This document shows, piece after piece, positions 1 through 13,400 of a stretch of DNA of 64,000 nt; position 1 is the stretch's first letter; every line of letters begins with the position of its first letter. Under the pieces are notes generated by a model that ran no database searches, was not told the origin of the DNA, and saw nothing but the letters and a program-made list of their open reading frames with translations. The position numbers and the translations under genes are program-made. The stretch is from Panonychus citri (lineage: Eukaryota; Arthropoda; Arachnida; Trombidiformes; Tetranychidae). The stretch spans positions 2,914,001 to 2,978,000 of the forward strand of contig NW_026515482.1 of NCBI RefSeq assembly GCF_014898815.1, read 5' to 3'.

Positions 1-598
1 ATCATGTTATCAACGTTATCGAGTTCAGTAGATTCTCAATTGAGTGATTCGATTGAGATAAATCGTTGATTAATTTTTCTAACAATCTATTCAATTACAT
101 ATTCAATTATCTTGCAATTAAAATAATCACTATTTATACAAATGAGAGCAAAGTTTCAACAGTTAAAATTTTAATTTATAACTAAATTGAATATTGATTG
201 GAATTGATTTCACCGGAAAAAGGAAACAGTACTTTTTCAGTTTGGATTCGAAATTATTCATTTAGATTAATGAGCAACTGAACTTTATTTGAATAAAATT
301 GATTTGTTTTCTAACTGAATTAATTGTGAGCTTAAAATTTAATAATTCATCCCTCACATTTCAGCAATGATTCAGAATAAGTCATGATGATGATGGTCAG
401 TCCTTAGAGATGGACATTAATTTTCTTTGGAAAAGAATAAAATTGAAAAAAAGTCTCTTTCAATATTCACTCTATTGGGATAGAAAAAGGTCACCGTCAT
501 GTTTTATCATGATGAAACTGAATTCGAATGAAACTTAAGTTTAGAAATTTGTTGAAAAAAATTCTTTTTCTTTTCTTTTTCGGATTATCATCATTTAG

Positions 599-783
599 AA
601 GCATTGGAAGGACCATATCAAAGAGGTCGAAGATATCGAGATAAAAGTGACAAGAGCTTCATCCGGTTCGGTCGATCACCCAACCCCGAACGAACTATAG
701 CTCTTTGGCCTCGTGAGAATCGTAAAAGGCCAGAAAAAACTAGCGACACTTATTTCCTTCGATTTGGACGTTCAACCAAATGA
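599..783 (+). CDS. FMRFamide-like neuropeptide precursor, terminal exon
   Basis: The exon follows a pyrimidine-rich acceptor ending in TTTAG at 598 and runs in phase 1 to a TGA at 781-783. Its translation contains two amidation-ready peptides: SDKSFIRFGR and, near the C-terminus, PEKTSDTYFLRFGR followed by STK and stop. The second is preceded by a dibasic KR (in ENRKRPEK), and both end in Gly-Arg, the usual signal for cleavage and C-terminal amidation. This is the architecture of FMRFamide-related (FaRP) precursors; the products would be secreted neuropeptides acting on G-protein-coupled receptors. The last peptide's xFLRFamide end near the stop also resembles myosuppressin, but the conserved DVDH part is absent. 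The signal peptide and earlier exons are not visible and probably lie upstream of the window. Peptide content is seen directly; the exact FaRP subclass is uncertain. Confidence 0.72.
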
Positions 784-1471
784 ACAAAATCGAAGCTCGA
801 AAGTTGAAAGAAAAAAAACAAAAGTTCTAATCAAATATTCAACTGATTGGAAGTTGATTCCAATCAAAGAAAAGACATAGAAAAATAATTCCAATCTAAT
901 ATTAATCTAATCTAATCAAAACAATTAACTAAACTAAAAATTGTCATTAATTGAAAAAAGAAATCCTCAACAATTAAAACTGATTAAAGTGACAGTTGAA
1001 CCAGTAAACCTTTTCATCAAGAGCGGATATTGATTATTGACCACCCACTTCCTCCTTAATTGTTTTGTCTCATTTTTATTTAATCCATCAACCTAATCAT
1101 CAATCTAGTAAATTTAATCCATTAATCCCATTTAACTGATTGTTGTTAACTTGATCCTTTCTCGACCATTGAAAACCTTTACAATAAAAAAAAACAATCG
1201 TAACAATTAAAATCATGAAATAAACTGATTGTTTCACTTTTTGGTAATCATTAATTGTTGACATGATTTTAATATTTGCAAATGATTTGATTAACAATGA
1301 TTTGATAATAAGCTTGCAAATGAGCACAATTGATTGATTAGCATTTCAACTAATATGATTAGTTGATAATGTATAATGATAGCAATTTAGAGCGATGAAA
1401 ATTTGAATTGGTTAATTTATGATAATGAATAAAGATTGATAATTGTTTATGAGTGAAGATGATTAAATTGA
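784..1471. other. AT-rich intergenic between convergent genes
   Basis: No coding exon is supported here. The stretch separates the 3' ends of the plus-strand neuropeptide gene and the minus-strand repeat-domain gene, so it should hold both 3' untranslated regions. Confidence 0.6.
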
Positions 1472-4400
1472 TTACATCATTTTGCATGAATCGTTTTTCG
1501 GACGCGAAGTGGTCGAGGCGACGGATCGAGACCTGAAGGTCCGTCCAACTTGTCCAACGTCAAAGTAAACCCGAAAAGCCATAAAAAGGAAACAATTAAT
1601 TGTTCCAATGCGATTATATTGGAAAGTATTTTCCGTTTCCGCTTTAATATCTTCCTCTGAAAACTGTCGACAAAATATTTCAACCGTTTCAGCGCTTAGC
1701 AAGCGCGGCTTTTGGACTCCGGGATTATTGTCACCAAATCGTAAATCTGTTAATAGAATCAAAAAAATAGATCAACAATCAATCCAATAGTTCAAACTAA
1801 TTCGATAGTAAATCAATTCCCTGTTCGGTGGCGTCACCTATTACTACTAGATGGAAGATAAATTCTAAGTTCGAACTCAACTTTTAATTAGTTGAATGTT
1901 ATTCTTGATGATTGAACCTTTGTCGAGTGATTTAGATTCTTCCTAAGATTAATCCTTTCCCTTCATCTCAATACAACAAAGAATAGCAATTAAGCATAAA
2001 AATAAATTGTTCAAGTTTCTTCAGGAGAGATCGAGTTGATTGATTATCACTTGTTAATCTACTAATTGATGATATTACCTTTAATTGCTTTATCAACCCA
2101 ATCGTGAAGTTTATGTTTGATTTGTGTTAATGATGTTTCCTGATCAGCTGGAGTGAATATAACTGAGGAAAGGAAAATAGATTGACGAGAATAGCAACTT
2201 TCATCGTCGGGTTTAAGGCCACCCCCACCTTCATCTTTAAGTTTAGTCGATGGTTTCTTGGTGTAGGCCACTCTGAATATCCTTAAGTAATCACCACGAT
2301 CGGAAGAGTGGGACATTGTATTGGTGTCAACGTGTTTAAAATGTTTAACCTTTATCTCAAGACATTGAGCATTCTTGAAATCAATATCTTCCCCGTTAAT
2401 GGCCAACCAATCAGATGCTCGTGACATTATTCCCGATAGGTTTTCGAAAGAGGGTTTCTTAAATAGTCCACCACCGGAGAGTAGTTTAGGTGTAAAGTCA
2501 CGAATCGCGACCTCCTCTTGCATCGCCTCAGGTCCAGTAAAGTAAAAAAGTCGAAGGATAGAGACACATTTACCTGGGAAAACATGAAGAGTTTCCTCAG
2601 TATCGATCTCCCAATCAGAATTGGCCGGAAAATAAAGTGTCTCAATGGTTATTGAGCTTCCTTTCACTTCCCCGGCCCGAATTGCACTGTTGGCACGTTC
2701 AATGACAGTTTCCAGCCGTTCGAAGCGAGTCGACTCATCGGCCTCATCTTTTTCCGGCCTAAAGTCAACATAGCTCAAAATCTGAGGAATCATCGATTTC
2801 TCATCGGTACCATTCTTGTTATTTGTTCCATTAGTGGCCTCGATTTCCGGGACTACTTCAATTCCGTTAGATCTATTGGTATCGTTGGAAGATAAATCGA
2901 TCTCTCTTCGTTTCAACCAAAGTCTATAAATAATCAGGCCAAAAAGTAAAGAAAACAATTAATCATAATAATCGAATCATTTTTTTTTACAACAATAGAA
3001 AAACAGTTGAATTTTGATGGGAAGAGAAAACAAAAGTTCTCAGCTGAATAATAATAAATCATGGAATCAGAACTTTTCGATGAGCATTCTAAAAGATATA
3101 AATACAAATGAATAAAAGTAAATAACAGCATCAGAGGCAATGGAAAGAAAGTTCTGAGCTCTAACTTGGTAGGAGTGGATGAAGAAAATGATAATTTGTA
3201 ACAATCAATCAAATCACAAGTCCATCGATAATGTAAATCGTTGAGGAGGTTCAAGAATGACCATGAAAACGATGAATCATTTTCTAGTCTCCATGTTTTC
3301 AGTTGAATCGATAAAAAAATGCTAAGGAAAAGGACGAAGTGAATCGTAAAGTGTATTCATGATCATAGAAAAAAAAAGATATTCTTGATAGATAAAGAGG
3401 AGAAAAAAATTCGAAAAAAGTTATTTTTTATCCTTTTAAAATTCGTTCAACTAAACTTAGAACTTAGAACATAGAACTTATTTATATTTCTCTCTTTCGA
3501 AAAACGAAAAGTCGTTTTGTTATCAAGAACAACTGATGAATGAAATAAGAATTTTCATCATCATTATCATCATGTTTCCTTCTGATGGATAAACAAACAT
3601 GAAGAATTCAATGGAACAGGAAAGTTTCTCATTCGCTTCCGAAAGAAAAAAAAACTCTCTTCCAATTCATCTTTTCCTCTTTAAGAGAAGGCAAAAAAAA
3701 AAGATGATGATGATGATGAAGATAAACTAGTAAATCACTTAATCAAAAGAATCAAAGATAATCTGATGATCATTGAGATGATAATCTATTAGTACTTCAA
3801 ATTGTCAACACAATCGTTACATGGAGAGTTAACTTTTCTCAGAATGAATTTATTGCTTCCATGAATTGAGAGTTTGAGTCGTTGAGTTGGACGATAATCG
3901 ATATATAAAAGGAACCAAGATATTCCCATGAAAAAAAAGCAAAAGTTCTGGATGATGATGATGAAGATAAATGTCACGATTCAATAAATGACCCGAATTG
4001 ACCATCATCTTCATGATAATAAATTAATTCATCTCAATGATAAGGGAACAATAAAATTATGTCACAATTGTTAATAAATGTTATCCCAATCTACAAGTTC
4101 TGACATTTTATACCCAATCAACATATCAACTTTTTTGGACGCTAAATGAAAATTCATGGACTCTTTTTGGAGTCCAATTTGGAGTTCAAAAAAAAGAAGA
4201 CTAGTTTTGATCTCATGATGACTCCAAGTAGATTCCAAAAATAATGATTCTTGGATTCAAGAATCTTGAAAAAGTAGAATCAAAGTTTGGGAAATCTAGT
4301 TGATTTTTAAAGTTTTGAAGAGGGAGATGAGATTCAATTCAAACTAGAAAAAAATTAAATTTTCACTACATACTAGTTAGTTTGAACAAACACATTGATT

Positions 4401-7400
4401 ATAATTCTAAGAATCAAGGTTTTTAATTTTCAGTTATGGATCTTTTTCAAATCACAATGGTGAGATCAACGGAGATAAAAATTTGGTGAAAAGTTACAAT
4501 TTCGGAGAATCAATGATTCTTGATTTAACATTTTGTTGTGTAAAATATGATTGAAATTCATTTAGAAAATTTGTACTGAGATATTTGAAAAAGTAAAATG
4601 TTCTGGAATATTTGATATGAAATAAAGCTCTTAAGAAGATTCAACGTGAGAATAAATTGAAAAGAAAAACAATTGAAAATTGGATCTGAGATATTGAATA
4701 ATTAGAAAGTGTCCATTTCTTGTATTTCCATTTCAAAATCCATAGAATTGTTGTTATTGAATCTTTTGGTGGCTTTTTTCTCCAATCTTTGATAATCCTT
4801 AATTGCGTATATAAAATTTAGAATCATTTGGAATCTTTGTTTCTTTTTAATGACTTTGTTTTTTTTAAAGAAAATTCGAACATTTTGATATCTTTGAATA
4901 TATTTCATGATAACAACTTGAGGGAAGAAGAAAAAAAGGAAATTAATTACAGGTGTTCAGAAAAGAAAAAGCTAAATTCAACAAAATGTTCGAAAAAGCT
5001 AAATACTAACCTTTACTCATTTTTCTAAATCTTACTTTTCTGATCTTGAAGAAATGATGAAGATTTGAAGATATTGATAAATGATGAAGATGATAAAGAT
5101 GATTGAGATGATGGAGATGATGAAGAAGAAGAGTTTCACTAAGATGATTGAATAATTAACAAGGATAAGCGATGAATTGTCTGAATTGGAATCACCTTTG
5201 ATCTTTCGACGCTTATTTCATAGAAACACAAATTGATGAATTTTTAATCACTTTTTTTTGAAAGATTTAGTTGATTTTAAATAAATTTCCTTGTGACACT
5301 TGTTGCTTGGAAGATTAAGTAACAATTTAAAACTAGAAAAATGAATAAATGATTAACTAATCACAATAAAGAAATAAAATTTCAAAGAAAATTGAATGAA
5401 CACTGAACAATGTAAGAGCGTCAAACGTTAACTAGGAAAGGGTCAACCACGTGATCTCTTTGATGCTTCGGACTAAGTTCGGTGCTCGGAATGTAAAAAG
5501 CTTTCTTAGTCTTTGCCGTTAACATGATCAAAGAAAAAATCTCTTGAGATCTTTTTTGAACTTTAACTTCATGAATATGATCAATTCGAATAACGAACCT
5601 TCCTGTGAATCCACTGTGGTCAAATTTCACCGCATTTGTAGGAATCTGCCTACAAATCGCCACAGGACCTTGACTTCTTATTCTGACAATGGATATGATT
5701 TCCCAGAATCCTCCATCAAACTTCTTGATTACCGAATCATTTCGCTTTTTACCAGTCACATATTTTTTTGATGAGAATCTTTTTTTGTTGATCGAAACAC
5801 TCTTGAAAAATTCGACTTCATTATCTTCCAAAGATATTTCTTCTCTAATTATTCTTAGAAATTTGATTTTATCAACTGGAAGCACTTTATCTTTCATATA
5901 AATTGTTTTTCCATTACCTTCAACGAATTTGTTGAATCCAAAATCTTCCATTTCAGACTCGTTCAATCGCCAATCATTGATCTTGGTTAACAATATTTCT
6001 TGATACTTGAAATCGTTGATAAAAGTACGTACGAGAGAAGGTGCAATATTTGAAGAACGTCGTACCTTTTCTTTAAGAATTCCCATGTAATCCTCTAAAG
6101 GATATGACGATACATTCGAATTCGGTCCCAAGTTGATCAAAGAATCTGGCATATGAGTTAAAATATGAAGATTATATGTCAAAAAATTAGTACCATAGTG
6201 AACAGCGACTCCTGATTGAAACTCTTCGATGAGGTTTCTTAACTCGTCAATTTTTTCTCTATTTATTTGACCTCGATGTGATAAGAAATAAATTCTGACT
6301 AAGCACATCATGTGTTTTACTACCCGTGGCTTGAGAAGACCTTTGATCGTGGAGAACAGGTAATAAACTAGGAAACTGTCGAATTCAGCGCTTTTCCAAA
6401 ATCGTAGCTGATTTAGATCTCGAGGAGCACGTCCAAAGTCAGTGGGAACTTTAATCTGCAGCAATCTTGATGAGAGAGCTTCTCTCAGAATATTTCTATT
6501 GACATCTCTTTCAAAAAGATCAAGTTGATCAGTTCCAAACCATCCTTTGGTAATCAAAGATCTGAAAATCCCCAGAACCAAGCAATGCATTGGTTCAACG
6601 CTAATACTTTTCACCATGTCAAATGATGACAGTTCAAGAAATGGCGAATTTCCATTTAATCCTGCGAATCTCTGATTCAACGAATCATCACCGTTTTCTA
6701 AACCAGAATCAGCGAATCTTATAAAGTCAGAATGTTTTCGTTTCAGTGTATTTGATTCTGATCTTTCCAAATTAGGGAAAACTCTTGCACCTCTTGATGA
6801 AGATGCTTTGATGAGACACCAATCACATCCATGTATGTGATTAAATTGACGTACTGACCTGAGATAGGCTCTCATAGGTGCATCGGCAATAAGACAAACT
6901 AAATGAAAAGTACATTTCCATTCTTTATTCTGTTCATCGATCCAAGAAACTGGGATATTCTCCAGACTCTTGAGTTCTTGTATCAAAGGTCCAAGAAAGC
7001 TGGAAACTGAAGGTTTATTTTTACCAACGAATAGATTAGCGAGAAAGAAATGTTTTCTTCTAAATTCAGGCTGAATTTCATTGATTGAAATAAAAATAGG
7101 AAATATCTTAACTGTGGAGCTACTTCCCGCCTGGACCTCGTCACCATGAATAGTCAATGTCAATTTTACAACTCCATTTTCGGAAACAGAAGATTTTATT
7201 TTCTTAGCTTGAGTAGCTGAAGAAACATCATCATTGATCCTTGAACTTGCTATATTCCAACTTTCAGATGGAATCGACGGTAAATGGTTTTCGAATTGTC
7301 GTCGTAGGCAAACATGAAGAAAGAATTTCTCACTTTTTAATGTTGCCGGTACTCTTTCTTGATAGCAACTGTAGAATCCGAAATCTTTGGGGTCGCCTTT

Positions 7401-10400
7401 GAAGGGCCCATGTGAGTGACCATTATCACAAATCAAATAAGTATGAATCAAATTTTCTTTTGATTGTTTGTCCCAATGGTACCGAGCACTTGGTAGTAGA
7501 ACTGGATTCTTGGAAAATCTGAAATTCAAGTTGTTCACCAAATTCACCATTGAACTTGCTTGCAAAAGATTGAGGCCAACAACAGACATCATACATGACA
7601 ATACTGCTTCACAATAATCTTTTTTGGATGGTTGTTTTTTGTCTGAAGAGTTATGATTCAAACTTTCTGGATCAGATTCGTTTTCTGATTCAGAAAAACT
7701 GGTTGATTCTATTGATTCAGAATCAACCATTTCACTTTCAGAGCCATCAAATTGATTAGAAACATCAGAGTCTTGATCTTGGAAATCCGGTAAACTAGAA
7801 AGATATGACTCTTGTGAGCTTAAATGAATCGCTCTATTTTGCCTGTTGATTGAACGTGAGGATAAGAGTCTTCTAGAAGACATAGTTAAAGAATCGATGG
7901 TTTGAACACTGAGAACACGTATAAAGATTAAATGAGAACAGAATTTAGAACTAAATTGCACCAATTAAAAATTTATTCTAATTAAACTAATTAAGAATAA
8001 TTAATTAACAATTTTAGAATTGGAGAGAAAGACATGTGAAGCAAACTAAAGAGAATATTTAACCTTCTCGGTTACCATGGAGAAAAGAGAAAAGAACATT
8101 TTTTATTCTATTCTCCCGTTGCCTAGCAACTGTTGATCTTTCTTATCTAATCAAAGAGTTAAAGAGGCAACATCAAATTTATCAAAATCGGAAGTTGTTT
8201 TTTTAAATTTTCTGTATTTTAAACGTGTAAATTTTACTGTTCATTTTAGTTTTATAACGAGTTTAAAAAAAGTATTTTGATTTTAGTATCATTTCCGTGA
8301 TTTTTATGAACTTATCTTCTCGTCGAAAGACGATTTCTATCAAGTTGAAACGTGTATCAAAAAACAAGCGTAAATATATTCACCATCAATCAACTCTTGT
8401 CAGTACTCTTTGTCATTTAATGGCGGGTCAAAAATCTCTAGTTTGTATTCTAAGAGTTAAGAACTCGAAAAATGAATCTGTTATTCCGGTTGGATTCAAA
8501 TTGGATGAAGAAAAGATTCCATCTTGTCTGACTCTACTTGAACTATCTCCTGAAAACCTCATTGAGATCCAAATTGATGGTCATAAAGAAATACCCGCTA
8601 TGATAGTAGCAAAAGGCGGTAAGTGATTCTCTCTTTTTGAATATGATTCGGAATTCTAATTTCTTTTAATTTCAATAGATGATTCTCAGGATTTGCTCAG
8701 TTCGTATTCTGCGTTCTTCAGGAAAGAGAAAAAGCGTCTCACTCGTTTGTCATCAAAGATCGATAACTGGATCAATTTGAATAACATTCTGGTAACATCT
8801 ATAACTGGGTCATCATTGAAAGCTATAAATCAATCTGACTTTGATTCATTTTTCAAGAGAGTCTCCATTTTGGAAAGAAGAGAAAGATCTCAATCCAAGA
8901 GAATGTCAGTCACCGTGTCAAGTTCACTCTCTGATAATCAAGAAAATGAAGATTCTTGTTCAACTTCAAAGATCCAGACGAGATCCGAGATCAAAAAGGA
9001 GAAACAAGAATCAGAGACAACTTCAAATTATGAACTCAGTCCAGACGATGTTAAGTTGAAAATGAAAATTGTGGATATTAAATCAGCTCTAGCAGATTTT
9101 AACTCATCTCTTGAATCTCTCCCAGAATATGACTACTATTCAACTCAATTCAAGCATATTGGGAAGATGGTTAACTTGATAATTGATACATTTTCTTCGG
9201 TCAAGATTCCACTTTCTACTGGAGTTGAAGCAATTAATCTTGATTCTAATTTTCCAAACTCTCGTGTATTCAAGATTCCTAAAGATGAGACTCGTGAGTC
9301 CGGTGCAAGGACATTGGTTGAAGGGTTACTTCCTGTTTCAACCAACAAGTTTAAAAGAGCCTTGAGAACTTATTCAAGTAAACAGGAAGACCGAGAGCCA
9401 ACTACAATTCTAACTTTCTTTGTGAGATATTGTTTTCCGACTCATTGGATCTCGGATGTAACTATTCGTGGATCATCAGGACGAAAATCGTTATTGACTC
9501 TTTGGAATTACACAGACCCATTGTCAAATCCAGTACAGGGAAAATTTGAAACTGGACTGGGTGAAAGAAGACTGAGAGCTCTAATAAGTAAGTTCTAGAT
9601 TCACGTTTATAATTATCTTAATTTTACTTTTCTTAAATTGCAGCTCACATAATGAGATCTTGTGGTCGTAATTCTTACGATTGTAGTACGGAAAAGCTTC
9701 TCGTGAATTCTCTTTCCAAGGCCTTACATTACAATCGCACTAAAATTTCAAGTCGAATCGCGAGTTCACTTGAGATACCATTTGGTCAACCAGTCTACAT
9801 AAGCGAAAGTGAAAGTGATATTTCAGAACAAGAAGTGATTCCTGTTAAAAAAGATCGCAGAACGAGAAAAAGATCATCAAGTGTAGAGGAAGAAGAAAGT
9901 TCATTTACTCTTGATAACCTTGATCAAAACAAGGTGTTAAATAGTCTCGAACACAAGAACTCATCGGCACCAACTTCATCTCAATCAATACCTTGTTATA
10001 TTGCTCAACCAATAAGTGAAGAGCCGATTCAAAAACGCAAGAAAGTTAAAAATGCCACAGAAAACGTAGCTGGTGCTCAAGTTCATTCCGATTGTGTTTC
10101 CGAGAATATTGAAACCGAGGCATCGATTCAAATTCCGTTCACTCAAAGCATAAGCTATGCTGCTAGCACAGCAACGCCAGTTCACATGGATGAAACTGAA
10201 AATACTGATGCAGATACGGAAATCAATGATTCAGGATTCGAGAATAAAAATTCAACCATTTCGACCGAAGAAGCCGAAAATGACCAAGGCGATGAGGCGT
10301 TGACTTCAAGCATTCGTTCAGTTGAGATGACTGATGAAATGAGCTCAGTTAATGAGAAATATTGTGAATCAAATTACGAGTCAGATAATCAGGTTGAATC

Positions 10401-13400
10401 AACCAAGACTGATGAAGCCAGTAGAATTGAACGTGAAAGGTCCGGTAACCGAGGCTCACTCAACAATTCAAACACTACAACTCAAATGGAGCTTAAAGAG
10501 TCTCAATCAACAAAAATTCCAGAATCTCGACCACATTGTGATCCGAAGATTTTAGAAATGCTACAAAATAATCCTGGCTTACTAGAAGCGATTGTTAATT
10601 ACAGCAAACATGATAAACAGTAAGCAAATTTTCTCTGTCTCAGATGAGACAATTTACATTTACATTCAATTATTCAAACTAGTTTATCAACCAAAATTTT
10701 TTCAACAAAATTATACCTATGATCAAGTAACCAATCCAAATTAATTGAAATTTTTACCCAATCAGAAAACTAACAAATACAGTTTAAGGAAAGTTGAAAG
10801 GGGAAAGAAATAGCTCTTCCTCAAGACTTCAAATTACTAACCAATTACCTGTTCAAAATCTCACTAATATGAAATCAAGGAGATCTTTTTTCAAATAAAA
10901 GCAAATTCAATTTGCAAAATTCAGCAGTCAAGTTTTCATGCTTAATCTATTTGCTTAAACTTTCGTGTAAAACTGTGAAAATTATGTCTAGTTATCCGTT
11001 GAAAAAGTCTTTGAGAAATTCTGATATATTCGACAACTTAAGTGCTTTCTCTCAGCCAATTGTAAAACAAGTTTTCGGCGATCGAAAACAAAATCAAAAT
11101 TCTCTTAAAAGTGTTCCTAAAAGTAAAAATATCGACAACATTCAATTCTCTGAAGATGAAGAATCTTCAAGTTTCTCAACGAATCAGAGTTCCAAGAAAA
11201 CAAAAGTTTCTTCTTCGCCACCAACAAAAATAAAAAAACTAACAACCTTGATTGAAAAGATAAATAGCCCAAAGAAAAATTTGGATGTGATACAATCAAC
11301 GAGTGAGAAAAAATCTTCATTGGTTCCAGGATCAGTTTATGCAATCGCCTTACCATTCATTCTGGATTCCACTTATTCTCCGTGTTATCAACCGCTACTA
11401 ATTATGGTTAAAGAAAAACAGTTCGAAGAATTTGGATTTTCGCATCCATTTCAAAGCTTCATGGATAAAAGATTGAACGTGTTTCAAATATCTCTCAATG
11501 AATTAGAAGTAACAATTCGAATCATTGCCATTGGAGGTAAATATAGTGAATAACAATCCTTCAGTTTCATGATACTTTTTTCTTTTCAACCTTACAGATT
11601 CTGAGACTAATTTGAAGGCTTGTTATGCAAAAAATATAAAGTCAAACAGTTCATGGAAAAGTGAGAAAAAGGTTCTTAGATTCTGTGATAAGATAACACA
11701 TTTGAAACACAAACCACTGGATGAAAAAGACTCAACGCCTGCTCAACTTGTGCTATGTGGGAGAACACTGAACAAGCTTTTTGAAAAAAGATCTTTGAGA
11801 AGTCAATCAAATTATTTTGAATCGGAACCTGATGTAAACAAAATCGAAATAGATGCAGATGAAGACGATTTGGCAGAAAATACTTCTGATTGTGATACCA
11901 GCAAAAGGTCCAAAGTAATGAAGAAGCAAGACTTAACGAGTGAAAGAAAGAAAAGTGGATTCAATGAATCAAAAAAATGTGGACTCAAGGAAGTAGATTC
12001 GAATCAGTTACCGGTTGAAGTTTTGAATGATGTTGAATTCATAGATATAACTCCTAATGAAAAGTTACTTCGTGAGTTTGAATCGCAGATCCGTGATCTT
12101 GACAAAAAGAAACAAAGTTTATCCATGAACGATACAACTGGTTCAATAGTTATTACTATAATTGGAGCTTTGAATAACTTATATAATATTCTGCGAGAAA
12201 AAAACAGAAAAATTCTTGAGAAAATAAATCAAGTTCCAGAAATTGATGCTACCTACAAGAAAATCCATCAGGTAATATTTTTCTCTGTGCTCAAACCTTT
12301 TCTAAATTTGATTATTTTATTCCATCGATTCTAGAATCAAATTTATATTGAAGGTTTGATAAGATTAGATCTAAATCAATATAAAGATGCGGTTCAAAAA
12401 GCAAGATCTGGTGATCCAGGAAGTTATGCGTACCAAATTATAAGAACTTGTTTTCCTGTCGAATATTATCGTGATGTCACACTTGGAAAGAAACTATTAT
12501 CTAAATCTGACATTGATGAACTTTTACAAGAAAAGCAAAGAAATCCGAAGATAAAATTTCCTTTACTCTACATCTGGGGATTCAAAGAACCTTTTGTCAA
12601 TAGAGAAGTCGGGTCTTTCGATTATAAGTTAGGGAAAAAACGAGTAATTGCATTCATAAGTATGTGAATAATAATGAAATATTTAATCTGATATATTAAC
12701 AAATTTTTCTTTTCATAGATCATGTTTTTAGACGCGCTGATATAATGTCTTATTCAGATTCTCTTGAATTCAAAGTTCGTAAAAGAATAATAAAAGAGTT
12801 CAGTGCACGAAATGCGATTCTAAACAAAGCCCAAAATCAGGTGGACCTTGATTCTTTGTCAAACGATTCTGAAAATGAAAGTGAAAATGAAGGAACTAAT
12901 GATCTTTTCGATTCTGATTGTTTCTAACTTTTTAGACTAAGATTCTGAATATTTGAAGAACTGAATAAAATAAAATTCAATTATCTTTGACAATCTGAAA
13001 TAAAATTCAAACAGAATAATTATTTATCTTTGATTCGTGATCTTGAAAAGCTTACCACAGAAAAGAGAATCATTAACTCGTGAATATTGAATTTCACAAT
13101 TCACAATTATTTGATTCTTTATTCATTCTCTTTCTGCAAAAGCGAATCTTACATATTTGATTCTTCAAAGCTTAATGCATTGTGTGATTCTGTTCAGTGA
13201 CTTGATTTTTCTTTATTTTGAATTCTAAGATCTCTTTCAAGATTCTGCGAAGATTCATTATTTTGGAGTCCAAAAGGCTCCAAAAATGACTCGAATAGAG
13301 TCAAAAAAGTTTTGACTCCATGTGGAGTCAAAATGTCCCATGGTGAACTTTTTTTGACTCTCTTCGGAGTCTCGACTGTTGATTGGGTATTGCATATATT

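Larger units (their letters stand above)
4110..13390. mobile_element. CACTA/EnSpm-like DNA transposon, apparently complete
   Basis: A 9281-bp element bounded by perfect 14-bp inverted repeats, ATACCCAATCAACA at 4110-4123 and its complement at 13377-13390. Inside are a tnp2-type transposase on the minus strand and two spliced plus-strand genes that start divergently from it. Palindromic GACTC...GAGTC motifs lie just inside both ends, like the subterminal repeats of plant CACTA elements. The ends do not begin with CACTA/G, so placement rests on the transposase and not on the termini. The target duplication is unclear: the inner CCCAATC ends are each flanked by TA, while a 3-bp duplication cannot be shown. 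The base texture differs from the host: it is rich in GATTC/GAATC and poor in the AACAATTAA-type words that fill nearby intergenic DNA. All three genes are open, so the element may be recent and autonomous. Confidence 0.82.
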
